A stretch of DNA of 7,459 bases from an uncultured Eubacteriales bacterium (GCA_900545805.1 URAL01000055.1:1-7459), one strand, 5' to 3'. Shown: positions 1 to 6,586, counted from the stretch's first letter. The notes: generated by a model from the sequence alone, not told the origin. Numbers and translations: made by a program.

Positions 1-1
1 C

Positions 2-730
2 GTTCCAAACGACCCGAATGCGACAAATTCCGCGCATATGAATGCTTCTCCCGATGCAGAGCATCTTTTCGGTACCGACAGATACGGCAGATGCGTTTTC
101 TCCCGCGTTATCATGGGAGCGAGAACGTCTATATTCTCCGCCGTAATACTCGTTGCCGTGACATTTGTCATCGGAACGGCGCTCGGGATGATCGCCGGCT
201 GGTACGGCGGCGCGGCAGACAGCGTCATTATGCGCGTTGTCGATATAATGCTGGCATTTCCGCAGATGGTGCTCGCCGTCGCAGTGGCGGGCATACTCGG
301 CGGCGGCATGATAAACGCCATGCTGGCAATGGGGCTGTCGGGCTGGACGCTGTACGCCCGGCTTGCCAGAGCTCAGGTCATCGCCATGAAAAAAGAGCCG
401 TTTATAAGCGCGGCGCGGCTCTCCGGCTGCTCGGACGCAAAGATAATGCTGCACTATCTTCTGCCGTGCATGCTGGGCTCGCTCGTCGTAAACGCCGCGA
501 CTCAGCTCGGTGTCATGATGATAGGCATAGCCGGACTTTCCTTCCTCGGCATCGGCGTAACGGAGCCTCACGCCGAGTGGGGCAGCATGATAAACCAGTC
601 GCGTGCGTACATGCAGCTTGCCCCCTGGGCAACGCTCGCTCCCGCCGGGGCTACTGTCATAACGGTCATGGTATTCAACTGCCTCGGCGACTGTCTGCGT
701 GACTATCTCGATGTGGAGGCGGCAAAATGA
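2..730 (+). CDS. ABC transporter permease, DppC/NikC family (5' truncated)
   Basis: Inner-membrane permease of a peptide/nickel-type ABC importer, one half of the translocation pore. The open frame continues to the left edge, and residues before the internal ATG at 38 (VPNDPNA) match the usual periplasmic loop ahead of the LFGTD-x-x-GR motif of DppC/NikC proteins, so the true start is upstream and about 242 C-terminal residues are seen. After FGTDRYGR come a hydrophobic helix (SAVILVAVTFVIGTALGMIAGW), further helices, and the cytoplasmic EAA loop (SAARLSGCSDAKIMLHYLLP) that docks onto the ATPases. The C-terminus has the family's LSFLGIGV...EWGSMI pattern and ends LGDCLRDYLDV, also typical. 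The stop overlaps the next ATG (ATGA, 727-730), indicating coupled translation with the ATPase gene. The sequence does not distinguish peptide, nickel-chelate or opine transport. The binding protein and first permease presumably lie to the left. Confidence 0.93.
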   Translation, partial: VPNDPNATNSAHMNASPDAEHLFGTDRYGRCVFSRVIMGARTSIFSAVILVAVTFVIGTALGMIAGWYGGAADSVIMRVVDIMLAFPQMVLAVAVAGILGGGMINAMLAMGLSGWTLYARLARAQVIAMKKEPFISAARLSGCSDAKIMLHYLLPCMLGSLVVNAATQLGVMMIGIAGLSFLGIGVTEPHAEWGSMINQSRAYMQLAPWATLAPAGATVITVMVFNCLGDCLRDYLDVEAAK

Positions 731-1617
731 ACGACAACACGGTTTTGTCCCTCGAGGGGCTGTGCGCAGGCTACGGAGACGGGGACGTCATATCGGACAT
801 ATCGTTTTCGCTCGGGCGCGGCGAGTCGCTGTGCATTGTCGGGCAGTCGGGCTGCGGAAAGAGCACGCTTTTAAAGGCCGTGCTCGGCGTGTTTGACAGA
901 CCCTTGATAAGCGGCGGTGACATAGTTTTTGACTCTCAGCGGCTGTCGGAGCTGTCCCCGAAGCGGCGCGCAAGGCTCACAAGCTCCGGCATGGGGCTCA
1001 TATTTCAGACCCCCGGCGCCGCCTTTAACCCCATACGAAGCTACAAAAAGCAGTTTATAGAAACGCTCAAAAGCCACGGAAAATACGATAAGGGCTCATT
1101 TTTGCCGTCGGTGCGGGACGTTTTTGCGCGGCTCGGGCTGGATGAGTGTGATCGCATCCTCGCCTCCTGTCCGTATGAAATGAGCGGCGGCATGAATCAG
1201 CGCATAGCCCTCGCTCTGGTCATGCTCATGCAGCAGAAGCTGCTTTTGGCCGACGAGCCGACGAGCGCACTGGACGCAGCGACGCGGCGCACGGTCGCCG
1301 ATGAGCTGTGCTCTCTGCGCTCGGACGGGCTTTCACAGCTGATCGTCACGCACGATCTTGCGCTGGCGGCGTATATTGCCGACCGGATCGCGGTCATGCA
1401 CCGCGGAAGGATAGTCGAGCTCGCCCCTGCGCGGGAGCTGACCGCCGCCCCCCTGCATCCGTACACGAGGGCACTGCTGAAAACCGCTCCTCGGCTCGGC
1501 GGAGCGCTGCCGGCAGCGGCGGCGGACACGCAGGTATATTCCGGGCAGCTTATAGAGCGCATTCCCGGTCATTTTGTCCTCACGGAGGTGTCGAATGGAA
1601 AGTATATTGAGCGTTAA
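727..1617 (+). CDS. ABC transporter ATP-binding protein, DppD/NikD-like
   Basis: First cytoplasmic ATPase of the importer, 296 aa. Visible motifs: Walker A GQSGCGKST (39-47), Q-loop Gln94 in FQTPGAAFNP, signature MSGGMNQR (152-159), Walker B LLLADE (172-177) with catalytic Glu177, D-loop SALD (180-183) and switch His209. The HPYTRALL segment near the C-terminus is typical of oligopeptide/nickel ATPases. The long C-terminal region with clustered cysteines (FHPRCP type) found in many DppD/OppD proteins is absent; the protein ends in a short unrelated tail, closer to NikD proteins. The start ATG at 727 has GGAGG at 715-719, 7 nt upstream, and overlaps the permease stop. Its 3' end overlaps the next ATPase by 23 nt. 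It should heterodimerise with the product of the next gene, as known for this family. Confidence 0.95.
   Translation: MNDNTVLSLEGLCAGYGDGDVISDISFSLGRGESLCIVGQSGCGKSTLLKAVLGVFDRPLISGGDIVFDSQRLSELSPKRRARLTSSGMGLIFQTPGAAFNPIRSYKKQFIETLKSHGKYDKGSFLPSVRDVFARLGLDECDRILASCPYEMSGGMNQRIALALVMLMQQKLLLADEPTSALDAATRRTVADELCSLRSDGLSQLIVTHDLALAAYIADRIAVMHRGRIVELAPARELTAAPLHPYTRALLKTAPRLGGALPAAAADTQVYSGQLIERIPGHFVLTEVSNGKYIER
1584..1588 (+). promoter_or_regulatory. Ribosome binding site deciding the start of the second ATPase
   Basis: GGAGG lies 6 nt before the ATG at 1595. This supports 1595 over the in-frame TTG at 1574, which would add seven residues that match no ATPase N-terminus and would have no comparable site. 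Confidence 0.8.
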
Positions 1618-2341
1618 GGGTCTCAGCAAAGGATATGAGCGCACTGAGCAAAAAGCGCTTGCCGTCAGTGACGTAAGCCTTGAGCTTCACAGCGGCGAGA
1701 TACTCGGCATCGTCGGCTCCTCCGGAAGCGGAAAGAGCACTCTTCTGCGCCTTATCTGCGGTCTTGAGACTCCCGACGAGGGACATATATATCTTGACGG
1801 CAGAGAGCTTACCGGAAAGCGCTCTATCGCCGACAGGCGCGAGATGCAGATGATTTTTCAGGATCCCGCTGCGTCGTTTCATCCGCGCAGGACAATAGCG
1901 AGCTCGATAGGCGACGCGTTTTGGAGTCTTATGGGGCGCGGCGCGGCGCTCGATCTCGACACGCTGTGTCTTGAGGTCGGATTAAGCCCCGAGCTTGCCC
2001 GGCGATATCCGCGCTCGCTCAGCGGCGGCCAGTGTCAGCGCTTTGCGATAGCACGCGCCATTGCCTCCTCGCCGCGTGTTCTGCTGTGCGACGAGATAAC
2101 GAGCGCACTGGACGTATCCTCGCAGGCGCAGATACTCGCGCTTTTATCCTTTCTGCGAAGGGAAAAGAATATGTCTATGATCTTTGTCTCGCACGATCTT
2201 GCCGTTGTCAGCACCCTGTGCGACAGGATCATCGTCATGCACGGCGGAAAGATCGTCGAGGAGGGCGAAACGGAGAGGATAATCTCCTCACCGCAGAACG
2301 AATACACAAAGGAATTGACAGAATCGGTGATGGAGCTATGA
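1595..2341 (+). CDS. ABC transporter ATP-binding protein, DppF/NikE-like
   Basis: Second ATPase of the importer, 248 aa. Motifs: Walker A GSSGSGKST (41-49), Q-loop Gln89 in FQDPAASFHP, signature LSGGQCQR (142-149), Walker B VLLCDE (162-167), D-loop SALD (170-173), switch His200. The FQDP-x-x-SF-x-P context and short C-terminus are typical of NikE/DppF. One small oddity is DEITSALD where the family almost always has DEP-[TV]-SALD, so the proline after the catalytic Glu167 is Ile; the catalytic residues are intact. The C-terminus lacks the cysteine-containing extension of longer DppF proteins. The gene starts inside the 3' end of the previous ATPase, and its TGA overlaps the ATG of the deacylase gene, so translation is likely coupled through the whole operon. 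Confidence 0.95.
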   Translation: MESILSVKGLSKGYERTEQKALAVSDVSLELHSGEILGIVGSSGSGKSTLLRLICGLETPDEGHIYLDGRELTGKRSIADRREMQMIFQDPAASFHPRRTIASSIGDAFWSLMGRGAALDLDTLCLEVGLSPELARRYPRSLSGGQCQRFAIARAIASSPRVLLCDEITSALDVSSQAQILALLSFLRREKNMSMIFVSHDLAVVSTLCDRIIVMHGGKIVEEGETERIISSPQNEYTKELTESVMEL

Positions 2342-3264
2342 CATTGAACAGTAAAATACAGCACTTTGTTTCCGTTCCGGGCACAAAATTACAGTATCCC
2401 GAAACCGTGATATACGGCGCGCAAGAGGGCTTGCGCGTCACCGTATCGGCAGGAGTTCACTGCCGTGAATATGTGGGCATTCAAGCAGTTATCGAGCTTG
2501 CCGGGAGTCTTGACCCGAAGGATATATGCGGCGAGCTTCACCTTGTCCACGCCTTTAACTACGACGGGCTCATATGCCGCTGCTCGGATGTTTTTCCCTC
2601 CGACGGCAAGAATCTCAACCGGGTATTCCCCGGCAGCTCCTGCGGAACGGACGCCGAGAGGCTTGCGGCGTTTCTTGAGGAAGCAATAATACGCCGCTGC
2701 GACTGTATAATTGATCTGCACTCCGGCGGCGGATACGAATATCTTACGCCGCATGTGTATTTTCACGGCGCTGCCGCGCCGGAGGTATGCGCGAGGTCGC
2801 AGGAGCTTGCCATGCACGTCAATGTTCCTTATGCCGTGCGTTCAACGGCGAAAAACGGCTTTTACAGTCACGCCGGAACGTGCGGAGTTCCTGCCGTGCT
2901 CATTGAGCGCGGCTGCTGCGGGCTGTGGTCCGGGCAGGAGGCAGCGCAGGATATCGCGGACGTCAAAAATATCCTGCGATATCTAGGCGTATTGTGCGAC
3001 GGCGTTTCCGCCGTGCGCAGAGCTCCCCGCGTGTTCACCCGCGGAGAATACATAGACGCTCCGATGAGCGGCTGCTGGTACCCTGCAAGGAAAACAGGCG
3101 ACACGATACGCGCCGGAGACAGTCTCGGCAGGATATGCGACATATTCGGCAGGACGCTGCACGAGGAATTTGCAAAAAGCGGCGGTGTGCTGCTGTATCA
3201 GACCGCATCGCTCGGCATAGAAAAGGACTGCCCGATGGTGGCATACGCTGTAGAGGAAGGATAA
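2338..3264 (+). CDS. AstE/AspA-type zinc N-deacylase (M14-related)
   Basis: Predicted cytoplasmic zinc amidohydrolase of the succinylglutamate desuccinylase/aspartoacylase family, 308 aa. These enzymes remove an acyl group from an N-acyl amino acid or cleave a related amide. Zinc ligands are visible as His41 and Glu44 in GVHCREY and His128 in IDLHSGG. Substrate-site residues fit DGKNLNRVFPG (89-99), with Asn94 and Arg95, and the general base is likely Glu190 in LIERG. The C-terminal 80 residues form the small beta-rich domain typical of the family (APMSGCW...IRAGDSLGRI). The chosen ATG at 2338 overlaps the upstream TGA; a weak GGTGA lies at 2326-2330. A much longer in-frame extension to 2032 overlaps the ATPase and carries no family motif, so it is rejected. 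The operon position suggests it acts on the imported compound; the acyl group and amino acid are unknown. Confidence 0.88.
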   Translation: MTLNSKIQHFVSVPGTKLQYPETVIYGAQEGLRVTVSAGVHCREYVGIQAVIELAGSLDPKDICGELHLVHAFNYDGLICRCSDVFPSDGKNLNRVFPGSSCGTDAERLAAFLEEAIIRRCDCIIDLHSGGGYEYLTPHVYFHGAAAPEVCARSQELAMHVNVPYAVRSTAKNGFYSHAGTCGVPAVLIERGCCGLWSGQEAAQDIADVKNILRYLGVLCDGVSAVRRAPRVFTRGEYIDAPMSGCWYPARKTGDTIRAGDSLGRICDIFGRTLHEEFAKSGGVLLYQTASLGIEKDCPMVAYAVEEG

Positions 3265-3268
3265 GCTG

Positions 3269-3997
3269 ATGGAGGAGATCGAAAAAAGAGTTCTTGATTA
3301 CTGGACGGTGCGCGCGCACGACTTCGGCGTTGTGCGCCGCAACGAGATACACGACGGGATAAGCGGACGCTGGAGCGCGGAGCTCTGTTCGCTTTTGCCG
3401 AAACGCAGGCTGCGCATACTTGACGTCGGCACGGGTACGGGATATTTTGCCGTACTGCTCGGCGCAAGAGGGCACGAGGTCACGGGCATTGACCTTACTC
3501 CTGCAATGCTTGACGAGGCACGCGCCCTCGCAGACGAACGCGGCGTAAATGCGCGGTTTGAGGTCATGGACGCGCAGAGCCTTAGCTTCCCCGACAACAG
3601 CTTCGACGCCGTCGTCACCCGAAACCTTACCTGGACGCTTCCCGAGCCTGAGCAAGCCTACGCCGAATGGCTGCGTGTACTCAAGCCCGGCGGCGTGCTT
3701 TTAAACTTCGACGCAAGCTACGGCGACAATGTGCGCAATAATGAAAAAAACGGCACGCACCTTCCCGTGGGGGAGATATACGGCCACTGCGGCATCACTC
3801 CGCAGCTTGAGGCGGAGAATGCTCTGATAACGCTGTCCATGCCGGTGAGCAAAAAAAAGCGTCCCGAGTGGGACGCAGAGCTTCTCAAGACGCTCGGCTG
3901 CGCAGACTGCGGCTTTGACAAGGCCGTAGGTGCGCGCATTCTGGGCAAAAATGATCTTGCGGACGCTCCGATGTTCCTTGTTTGGGCGAAAAAATAA
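3269..3997 (+). CDS. Class I SAM-dependent methyltransferase (Methyltransf_11 type)
   Basis: Soluble 242-aa methyltransferase with a Rossmann fold. SAM-binding motif I is ILDVGTGTG (50-58), the acidic residue binding the SAM ribose is Asp75 in VTGIDLTP, the adenine-binding position is Asp101 in VMDAQSL, and the post-motif strand FDAVVTRN (112-119) is followed by RVLKPGG (136-142) and LLNFD. The stretch RNLTWTLPEPEQAYAEW is distinctive. From memory, methyltransferases with this RN-x-TW-x-L and EW-x-RVLKPGG pattern often sit beside nickel/opine-type importers, but I could not verify this. ATG 3269 is 4 nt after the deacylase stop, with GAGGAAGG (3253-3260) 8 nt upstream. It is the last gene before the terminator. 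The methyl acceptor is unknown; a small molecule is more likely than a macromolecule given the operon. Confidence 0.88.
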   Translation: MEEIEKRVLDYWTVRAHDFGVVRRNEIHDGISGRWSAELCSLLPKRRLRILDVGTGTGYFAVLLGARGHEVTGIDLTPAMLDEARALADERGVNARFEVMDAQSLSFPDNSFDAVVTRNLTWTLPEPEQAYAEWLRVLKPGGVLLNFDASYGDNVRNNEKNGTHLPVGEIYGHCGITPQLEAENALITLSMPVSKKKRPEWDAELLKTLGCADCGFDKAVGARILGKNDLADAPMFLVWAKK

Positions 3998-4013
3998 AAA
4001 GAAAAACTAATAT

Positions 4014-4065
4014 GCCGGCTGAGACGGGAAAACACACGGTCTTCTTATCTCAGCCGGCCTTTTTT
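4014..4065 (+). terminator. Rho-independent terminator of the ABC importer operon, between convergent operons
   Basis: A perfect 11-bp inverted repeat, GCCGGCTGAGA (4014-4024) and TCTCAGCCGGC (4048-4058), encloses a 23-nt loop and is followed by six T (4060-4065). It lies 16 nt after the methyltransferase stop. On the - strand the same stem is followed by ATATTAGTTTTTC, so it may also, more weakly, terminate the convergent alkyltransferase operon. The large loop is unusual for a terminator, but the stem is GC-rich and uninterrupted. Confidence 0.88.
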
Positions 4066-4091
4066 CGCAGACGCATTGTGCGGGGGTGTTT

Positions 4092-4568
4092 TCACTTTCC
4101 GCGCTCAAGCTCTAAAAGCCGGGCTTTTTTGTCCGTTCCTCCGGCGTAGCCTGTGAGACTGCCGTCCGCACCGAGAACGCGGTGACAGGGCACGATGATC
4201 GATACGGGGTTATGACCCACCGCTCCGCCTACGGCCTGCGCTGATTTAACGCCGAGTTTTTTCGCAATTTCGCCGTAGGTAACGGTCTCACCGTAGGGTA
4301 TTTTCGCAAGCTCCGCCCACACGCGGCGGCGAAAATCCGAGCCGTGCAGCTCAAGCGGCGGCATGAAGTCCGGCTCGGAGCCCGAGAAGTAAGTGTCGAG
4401 CCAGCGCAGCGTCTGCCTAAGCACGGGCGTGAGCTTTTCCGTCCGCGCATCCTCCAGATCCGCGGCAAAATACTTTGCGCCGTAAAACCACAGGCCTGTG
4501 AGGCTGTTATCATTTGCGGCGAGAAGTATCTCCCCCTCCGGCGAGGAATAATTATATGTGTACGTCAT
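4092..4568 (-). CDS. ogt: Methylated-DNA--[protein]-cysteine S-methyltransferase (O6-alkylguanine-DNA alkyltransferase)
   Basis: Suicide DNA-repair protein that transfers the alkyl group from O6-alkylguanine to its own cysteine; 158 aa, a normal length for Ogt. An N-terminal ribonuclease-H-like domain (about 1-75) precedes the DNA-binding domain: IPYGETVTYGEIA (90-102) contains the base-flipping Tyr98, the active site is PCHRV (127-131) with nucleophile Cys128, and GSLTGYAGG plus LLELE complete the family pattern. In the segment SAQAVGGAVGHNP, Gln111 occupies the place of the usual arginine finger (human Arg128), with one residue fewer between it and Tyr98. I believe similar SAQAVGG forms are common in Clostridia. 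The ATG at 4568 is chosen over a GTG at 4574 because GGGGGAG (4584-4578) is 9 nt from the ATG but only 3 nt from the GTG. It is last in the - strand operon, 2 nt after the preceding stop. Confidence 0.93.
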   Translation of the reverse strand: MTYTYNYSSPEGEILLAANDNSLTGLWFYGAKYFAADLEDARTEKLTPVLRQTLRWLDTYFSGSEPDFMPPLELHGSDFRRRVWAELAKIPYGETVTYGEIAKKLGVKSAQAVGGAVGHNPVSIIVPCHRVLGADGSLTGYAGGTDKKARLLELERGK

Positions 4569-4570
4569 TG

Positions 4571-5395
4571 TCACTTACTCCCCCAGCTTACAGCGCAGCT
4601 CTGCTTTACGCACACGCCGTCTGCACGGCAGTGCAGCGCCGATATGCTGTTATCATCGGGCTGAAACACCGCGTATTTCGTTCCGCTCTGAGATACCGTT
4701 CCGACAACTATATAAGCAGCGGAGCTTTCCATACCGTCGGGCAGCCGGCCGGGTGCGAAGCTCTCGCTTGAGATGAGCTTGCCTTCGGCGTCAAACTGGG
4801 AAACGATTATCTTCTCCGGCACGGCGATGACCTCAACGTCGATATTTACACTTGTGCCGTAGCTCATCATCTTACCGTCCTCATAGCGCTTGACGCTTTC
4901 GCCGAGCGAAAAGCTTCCTTTCATTCCCTCCTCGCCCGAATAGTCGGCGCCTTGTCCGGCGACGGCGTACACCTCCCCTGACTCGGTCTGATAAACGGGA
5001 TTTTGAAACAGTATATCATTGAAGCTCGTGCCGAGATAAAGCTTTGCCCTTAGCTCAACGTTCTGCCGGTCGTCGTCTATTACATGAAGCTTGCTGCTTT
5101 TATCCGTAAACGCCGCGTCCACATGCGAAACTATCGCATTATCCATATTGTCCTTATTCGTGAAAAAGCACTGCATTCCATCTACACCATTGAACACATA
5201 CTCTCCGTCAATGTACTCGGCGTAGAGCCTGTCATCGTCGGCAACGGGCAGCGGCTGCGTGGTCACGAGCATACCTACAAGAATGTCGGCCTGCTTTACC
5301 ATTGACGCTCTCCCCGAAGCTCCTACAGCGTAGGCTATCGCCATAGCGCCAAGTATGGCGGCGGCAATTATTATCGTTTTCACCGTCTTATTCAT
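4571..5395 (-). CDS. Signal-anchored extracytoplasmic protein of unknown function
   Basis: I do not recognise this 274-aa protein. It starts MNKTVK, then has one hydrophobic segment (about residues 7-27, TIIIAAAILGAMAIAYAVGA) with no lipobox cysteine, so it is probably anchored by an uncleaved helix with the remaining 245 residues outside the cell; cleavage after ASG is possible. The outer part is acidic and polar, with alternating short strands suggesting a beta-rich fold (for example DGEYVFNGVDGMQCFF and SSAAYIVVGTVSQSGTKYAVF). The last 20 residues hold three cysteines (HCRADGVCVKQSC), which could form disulfides. ATG 5395 is chosen because GGAGG (5406-5402) lies 6 nt upstream; the longer frame back to a TTG at 5419 sits inside the regulator gene without a site. 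It overlaps the regulator gene by 8 nt. As part of the regulator operon it could be an external sensor or effector; this is inference. Confidence 0.75.
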   Translation of the reverse strand: MNKTVKTIIIAAAILGAMAIAYAVGASGRASMVKQADILVGMLVTTQPLPVADDDRLYAEYIDGEYVFNGVDGMQCFFTNKDNMDNAIVSHVDAAFTDKSSKLHVIDDDRQNVELRAKLYLGTSFNDILFQNPVYQTESGEVYAVAGQGADYSGEEGMKGSFSLGESVKRYEDGKMMSYGTSVNIDVEVIAVPEKIIVSQFDAEGKLISSESFAPGRLPDGMESSAAYIVVGTVSQSGTKYAVFQPDDNSISALHCRADGVCVKQSCAVSWGSK

Positions 5396-5612
5396 TTTCG
5401 TCCTCCAATACACCGTCAAACTTCAAAATATCACCCACGCCGCAGCCGAGATAGTAGCAAATTTTATTGATCGTTCCGAATCTTATGCCCTTTGCCTTGC
5501 CGCTGCGCAGAATGGAGAGATTTGCCTCTGTTATCCCGATGAGCGCGCACAGCTCCTTTGAGGTCATGCCGCGCCGCTTTAAAACCTCCTCAAGATGCAC
5601 ACGTATCGCCAT
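5388..5612 (-). CDS. XRE-family transcriptional regulator, YozG/HTH_26 type
   Basis: Small cytoplasmic DNA-binding protein of 74 aa, essentially one helix-turn-helix domain. MAIRVHLEEVLKRRG forms helix 1, MTSKELCALIG helix 2, and TEANLSILRSGKAKGIRF the recognition helix and the loop after it; TINKICYYLGCGVGDILKF is the closing pair of helices. The pattern (NLS-x-L-x-x-GKAK-x-IRF and C-x-x-GDIL) closely fits the HTH_26 regulators such as Bacillus YozG that are encoded next to DUF2975 membrane proteins. ATG 5612 lies 8 nt after the stop of the membrane-protein gene, with GAGG (5622-5619) 6 nt upstream. With no sensor domain of its own, its activity is probably set by partner proteins from the same operon. 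The paired dyads over the operon promoter at 6564-6620 are the obvious candidate binding sites, making this an autoregulator by inference. Confidence 0.9.
   Translation of the reverse strand: MAIRVHLEEVLKRRGMTSKELCALIGITEANLSILRSGKAKGIRFGTINKICYYLGCGVGDILKFDGVLEDENE
5402..5406 (-). promoter_or_regulatory. Ribosome binding site deciding the start of the signal-anchored protein
   Basis: GGAGG on the - strand (5406 to 5402), 6 nt before the ATG at 5395. It lies inside the last codons of the regulator gene and fixes the start at MNKTVK rather than the upstream TTG at 5419. Confidence 0.8.
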
Positions 5613-5620
5613 TTCGCACC

Positions 5621-6547
5621 TCAGATGAAAAGCTCGTTATCATCGCGCAGCTTGCGGTTTTCAACGATGATGCGCGTAAGCAGCAGGGCAAACAGCGTAA
5701 ACGCGATGCTGAAAACAGGTATTTGCAGGCTCGTCATGATGCGCGAAAGGGATGGCGAAAACATAAGCTGCATTACATTGAAGCCTGCCGTCAGCGCCGC
5801 CGTCACGATAAGCGTCGAGCAGCACAGCTTTACAAGGCGCTCGGCCTTTTGCGGAAGGGATGCCGCATCGCCGCTCCGCGCGGCATCCGTGAACTCGCCG
5901 ATATAAACGATTATCACGATATTCAATGCATATGGCAGCTTGCTTACCGCAAAAAGCAGCAGCGAAAAAAACGCATCAAGACCGCCCATGCCCGCAGCCG
6001 AGATGAACGCCAGTGTATTCGCGCCGTATGCCACGATATTTGCCGCGCACAGCATCGCAAGCGCGTACAGCGCCGTGTAAAAATAGCCCGTCAGCTTATC
6101 CCGGTCGCCCTCTCGCAAAAGGCGGACGATACTCACGACAAAATACAGGATCAGAATCGACCACGTCGTTATGCTGAACACGAGCTTTGAATAGCTTCCG
6201 GTATCGTCATACGGCGTCATCAGCTTAATCGGGTTCGTCATGAAGTGAAGCGTCGCGCAGACGCAGACGGCAAACAGCACCAGCAGCACCCGCTCCCACG
6301 GCGTTTTGCCGCGTCCCCGCACAGCCGGGATCACAGGCAGCAGCGACAGGCCCACCCACAGGGCGCAGGCTATGCCGACACCTACGCTCCCAAGCCCGTG
6401 CAGCGCGAGCAGCCCCGCTCCTATCTGCTCAAAGGGGAAGTTCCAGATCGACGTAAACGAATCCGGCACCTGTACAGTCAGCACGTAGAGAATGATTATA
6501 AACGCGCTCTCTGCGGCAAGGATGGCATAAAGCTTCTTTCGGTTCAT
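5621..6547 (-). CDS. Multi-pass membrane protein, DUF2975-like C-terminal half
   Basis: Integral membrane protein of 308 aa with about eight hydrophobic segments: roughly residues 6-26, 40-75 (one or two helices), 84-104, 119-144, 152-185, 190-218, 240-265 and 272-296. Loops are short. The C-terminal tail, a last helix followed by IVENRKLRDDNELFI, resembles DUF2975 (YoaS-like) proteins, which end with a charged segment and an acidic-Leu-x-Ile terminus and are encoded next to the same small XRE type as here. Typical DUF2975 members are about 160 aa with four helices, so this protein is about twice that length; a duplication or a divergent family is possible. ATG 6547 has GGGAGGA (6561-6555) 7 nt upstream. 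It is the first gene of the operon, just behind a strong promoter. A role in sensing the membrane state and holding or releasing the regulator is an inference from the gene pairing; a transport role is not excluded. Confidence 0.8.
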   Translation of the reverse strand: MNRKKLYAILAAESAFIIILYVLTVQVPDSFTSIWNFPFEQIGAGLLALHGLGSVGVGIACALWVGLSLLPVIPAVRGRGKTPWERVLLVLFAVCVCATLHFMTNPIKLMTPYDDTGSYSKLVFSITTWSILILYFVVSIVRLLREGDRDKLTGYFYTALYALAMLCAANIVAYGANTLAFISAAGMGGLDAFFSLLLFAVSKLPYALNIVIIVYIGEFTDAARSGDAASLPQKAERLVKLCCSTLIVTAALTAGFNVMQLMFSPSLSRIMTSLQIPVFSIAFTLFALLLTRIIVENRKLRDDNELFI

Positions 6548-6563
6548 ACTGTCGTCCTCCCGA

Positions 6564-6584
6564 AATTATTGTTTTTCGATAATT
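6564..6584. promoter_or_regulatory. Operator-like dyad overlapping the transcription start
   Basis: AATTATTG, 5-bp spacer, CGATAATT, 7 of 8 arm positions matching. It covers the expected start point just downstream of the -10 box of the - strand promoter. Together with the dyad at 6600-6620 it makes a nested inverted repeat: the outer arms (6564-6571 and 6613-6620) and the inner arms (6577-6584 and 6600-6607) are each perfect 8/8 complements. Confidence 0.7.
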
Positions 6585-6586
6585 TG

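Noticed and set aside
1574..1594. TTG start for the second ATPase
   Set aside because: GGAGG at 1584-1588 fits the ATG at 1595, and the added residues match no ATPase N-terminus.
2032..2337. N-terminal extension of the deacylase frame back to an ATG at 2032
   Set aside because: It lies wholly inside the second ATPase gene in another frame, encodes an arginine/cysteine-rich stretch with no family motif, and the ATG at 2338 gives the normal AstE/AspA N-terminus.
3035..3655. 206-codon - strand open frame across the deacylase and methyltransferase genes
   Set aside because: It spans two well-supported + strand genes, has no recognisable motif and no ribosome binding site; high-GC third positions make such shadows common.
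4569..4574. GTG start for the alkyltransferase gene, overlapping the upstream stop
   Set aside because: The GGGGGAG site is only 3 nt away from the GTG but 9 nt from the ATG at 4568; the two-residue difference has no functional consequence.
5558..6190. Long + strand open frame opposite the membrane-protein gene (210 codons)
   Set aside because: Its translation is rich in Arg, Gln, His and Lys with no domain pattern, typical of the antisense of a hydrophobic gene; the - strand frame has clear transmembrane helices and a ribosome binding site.
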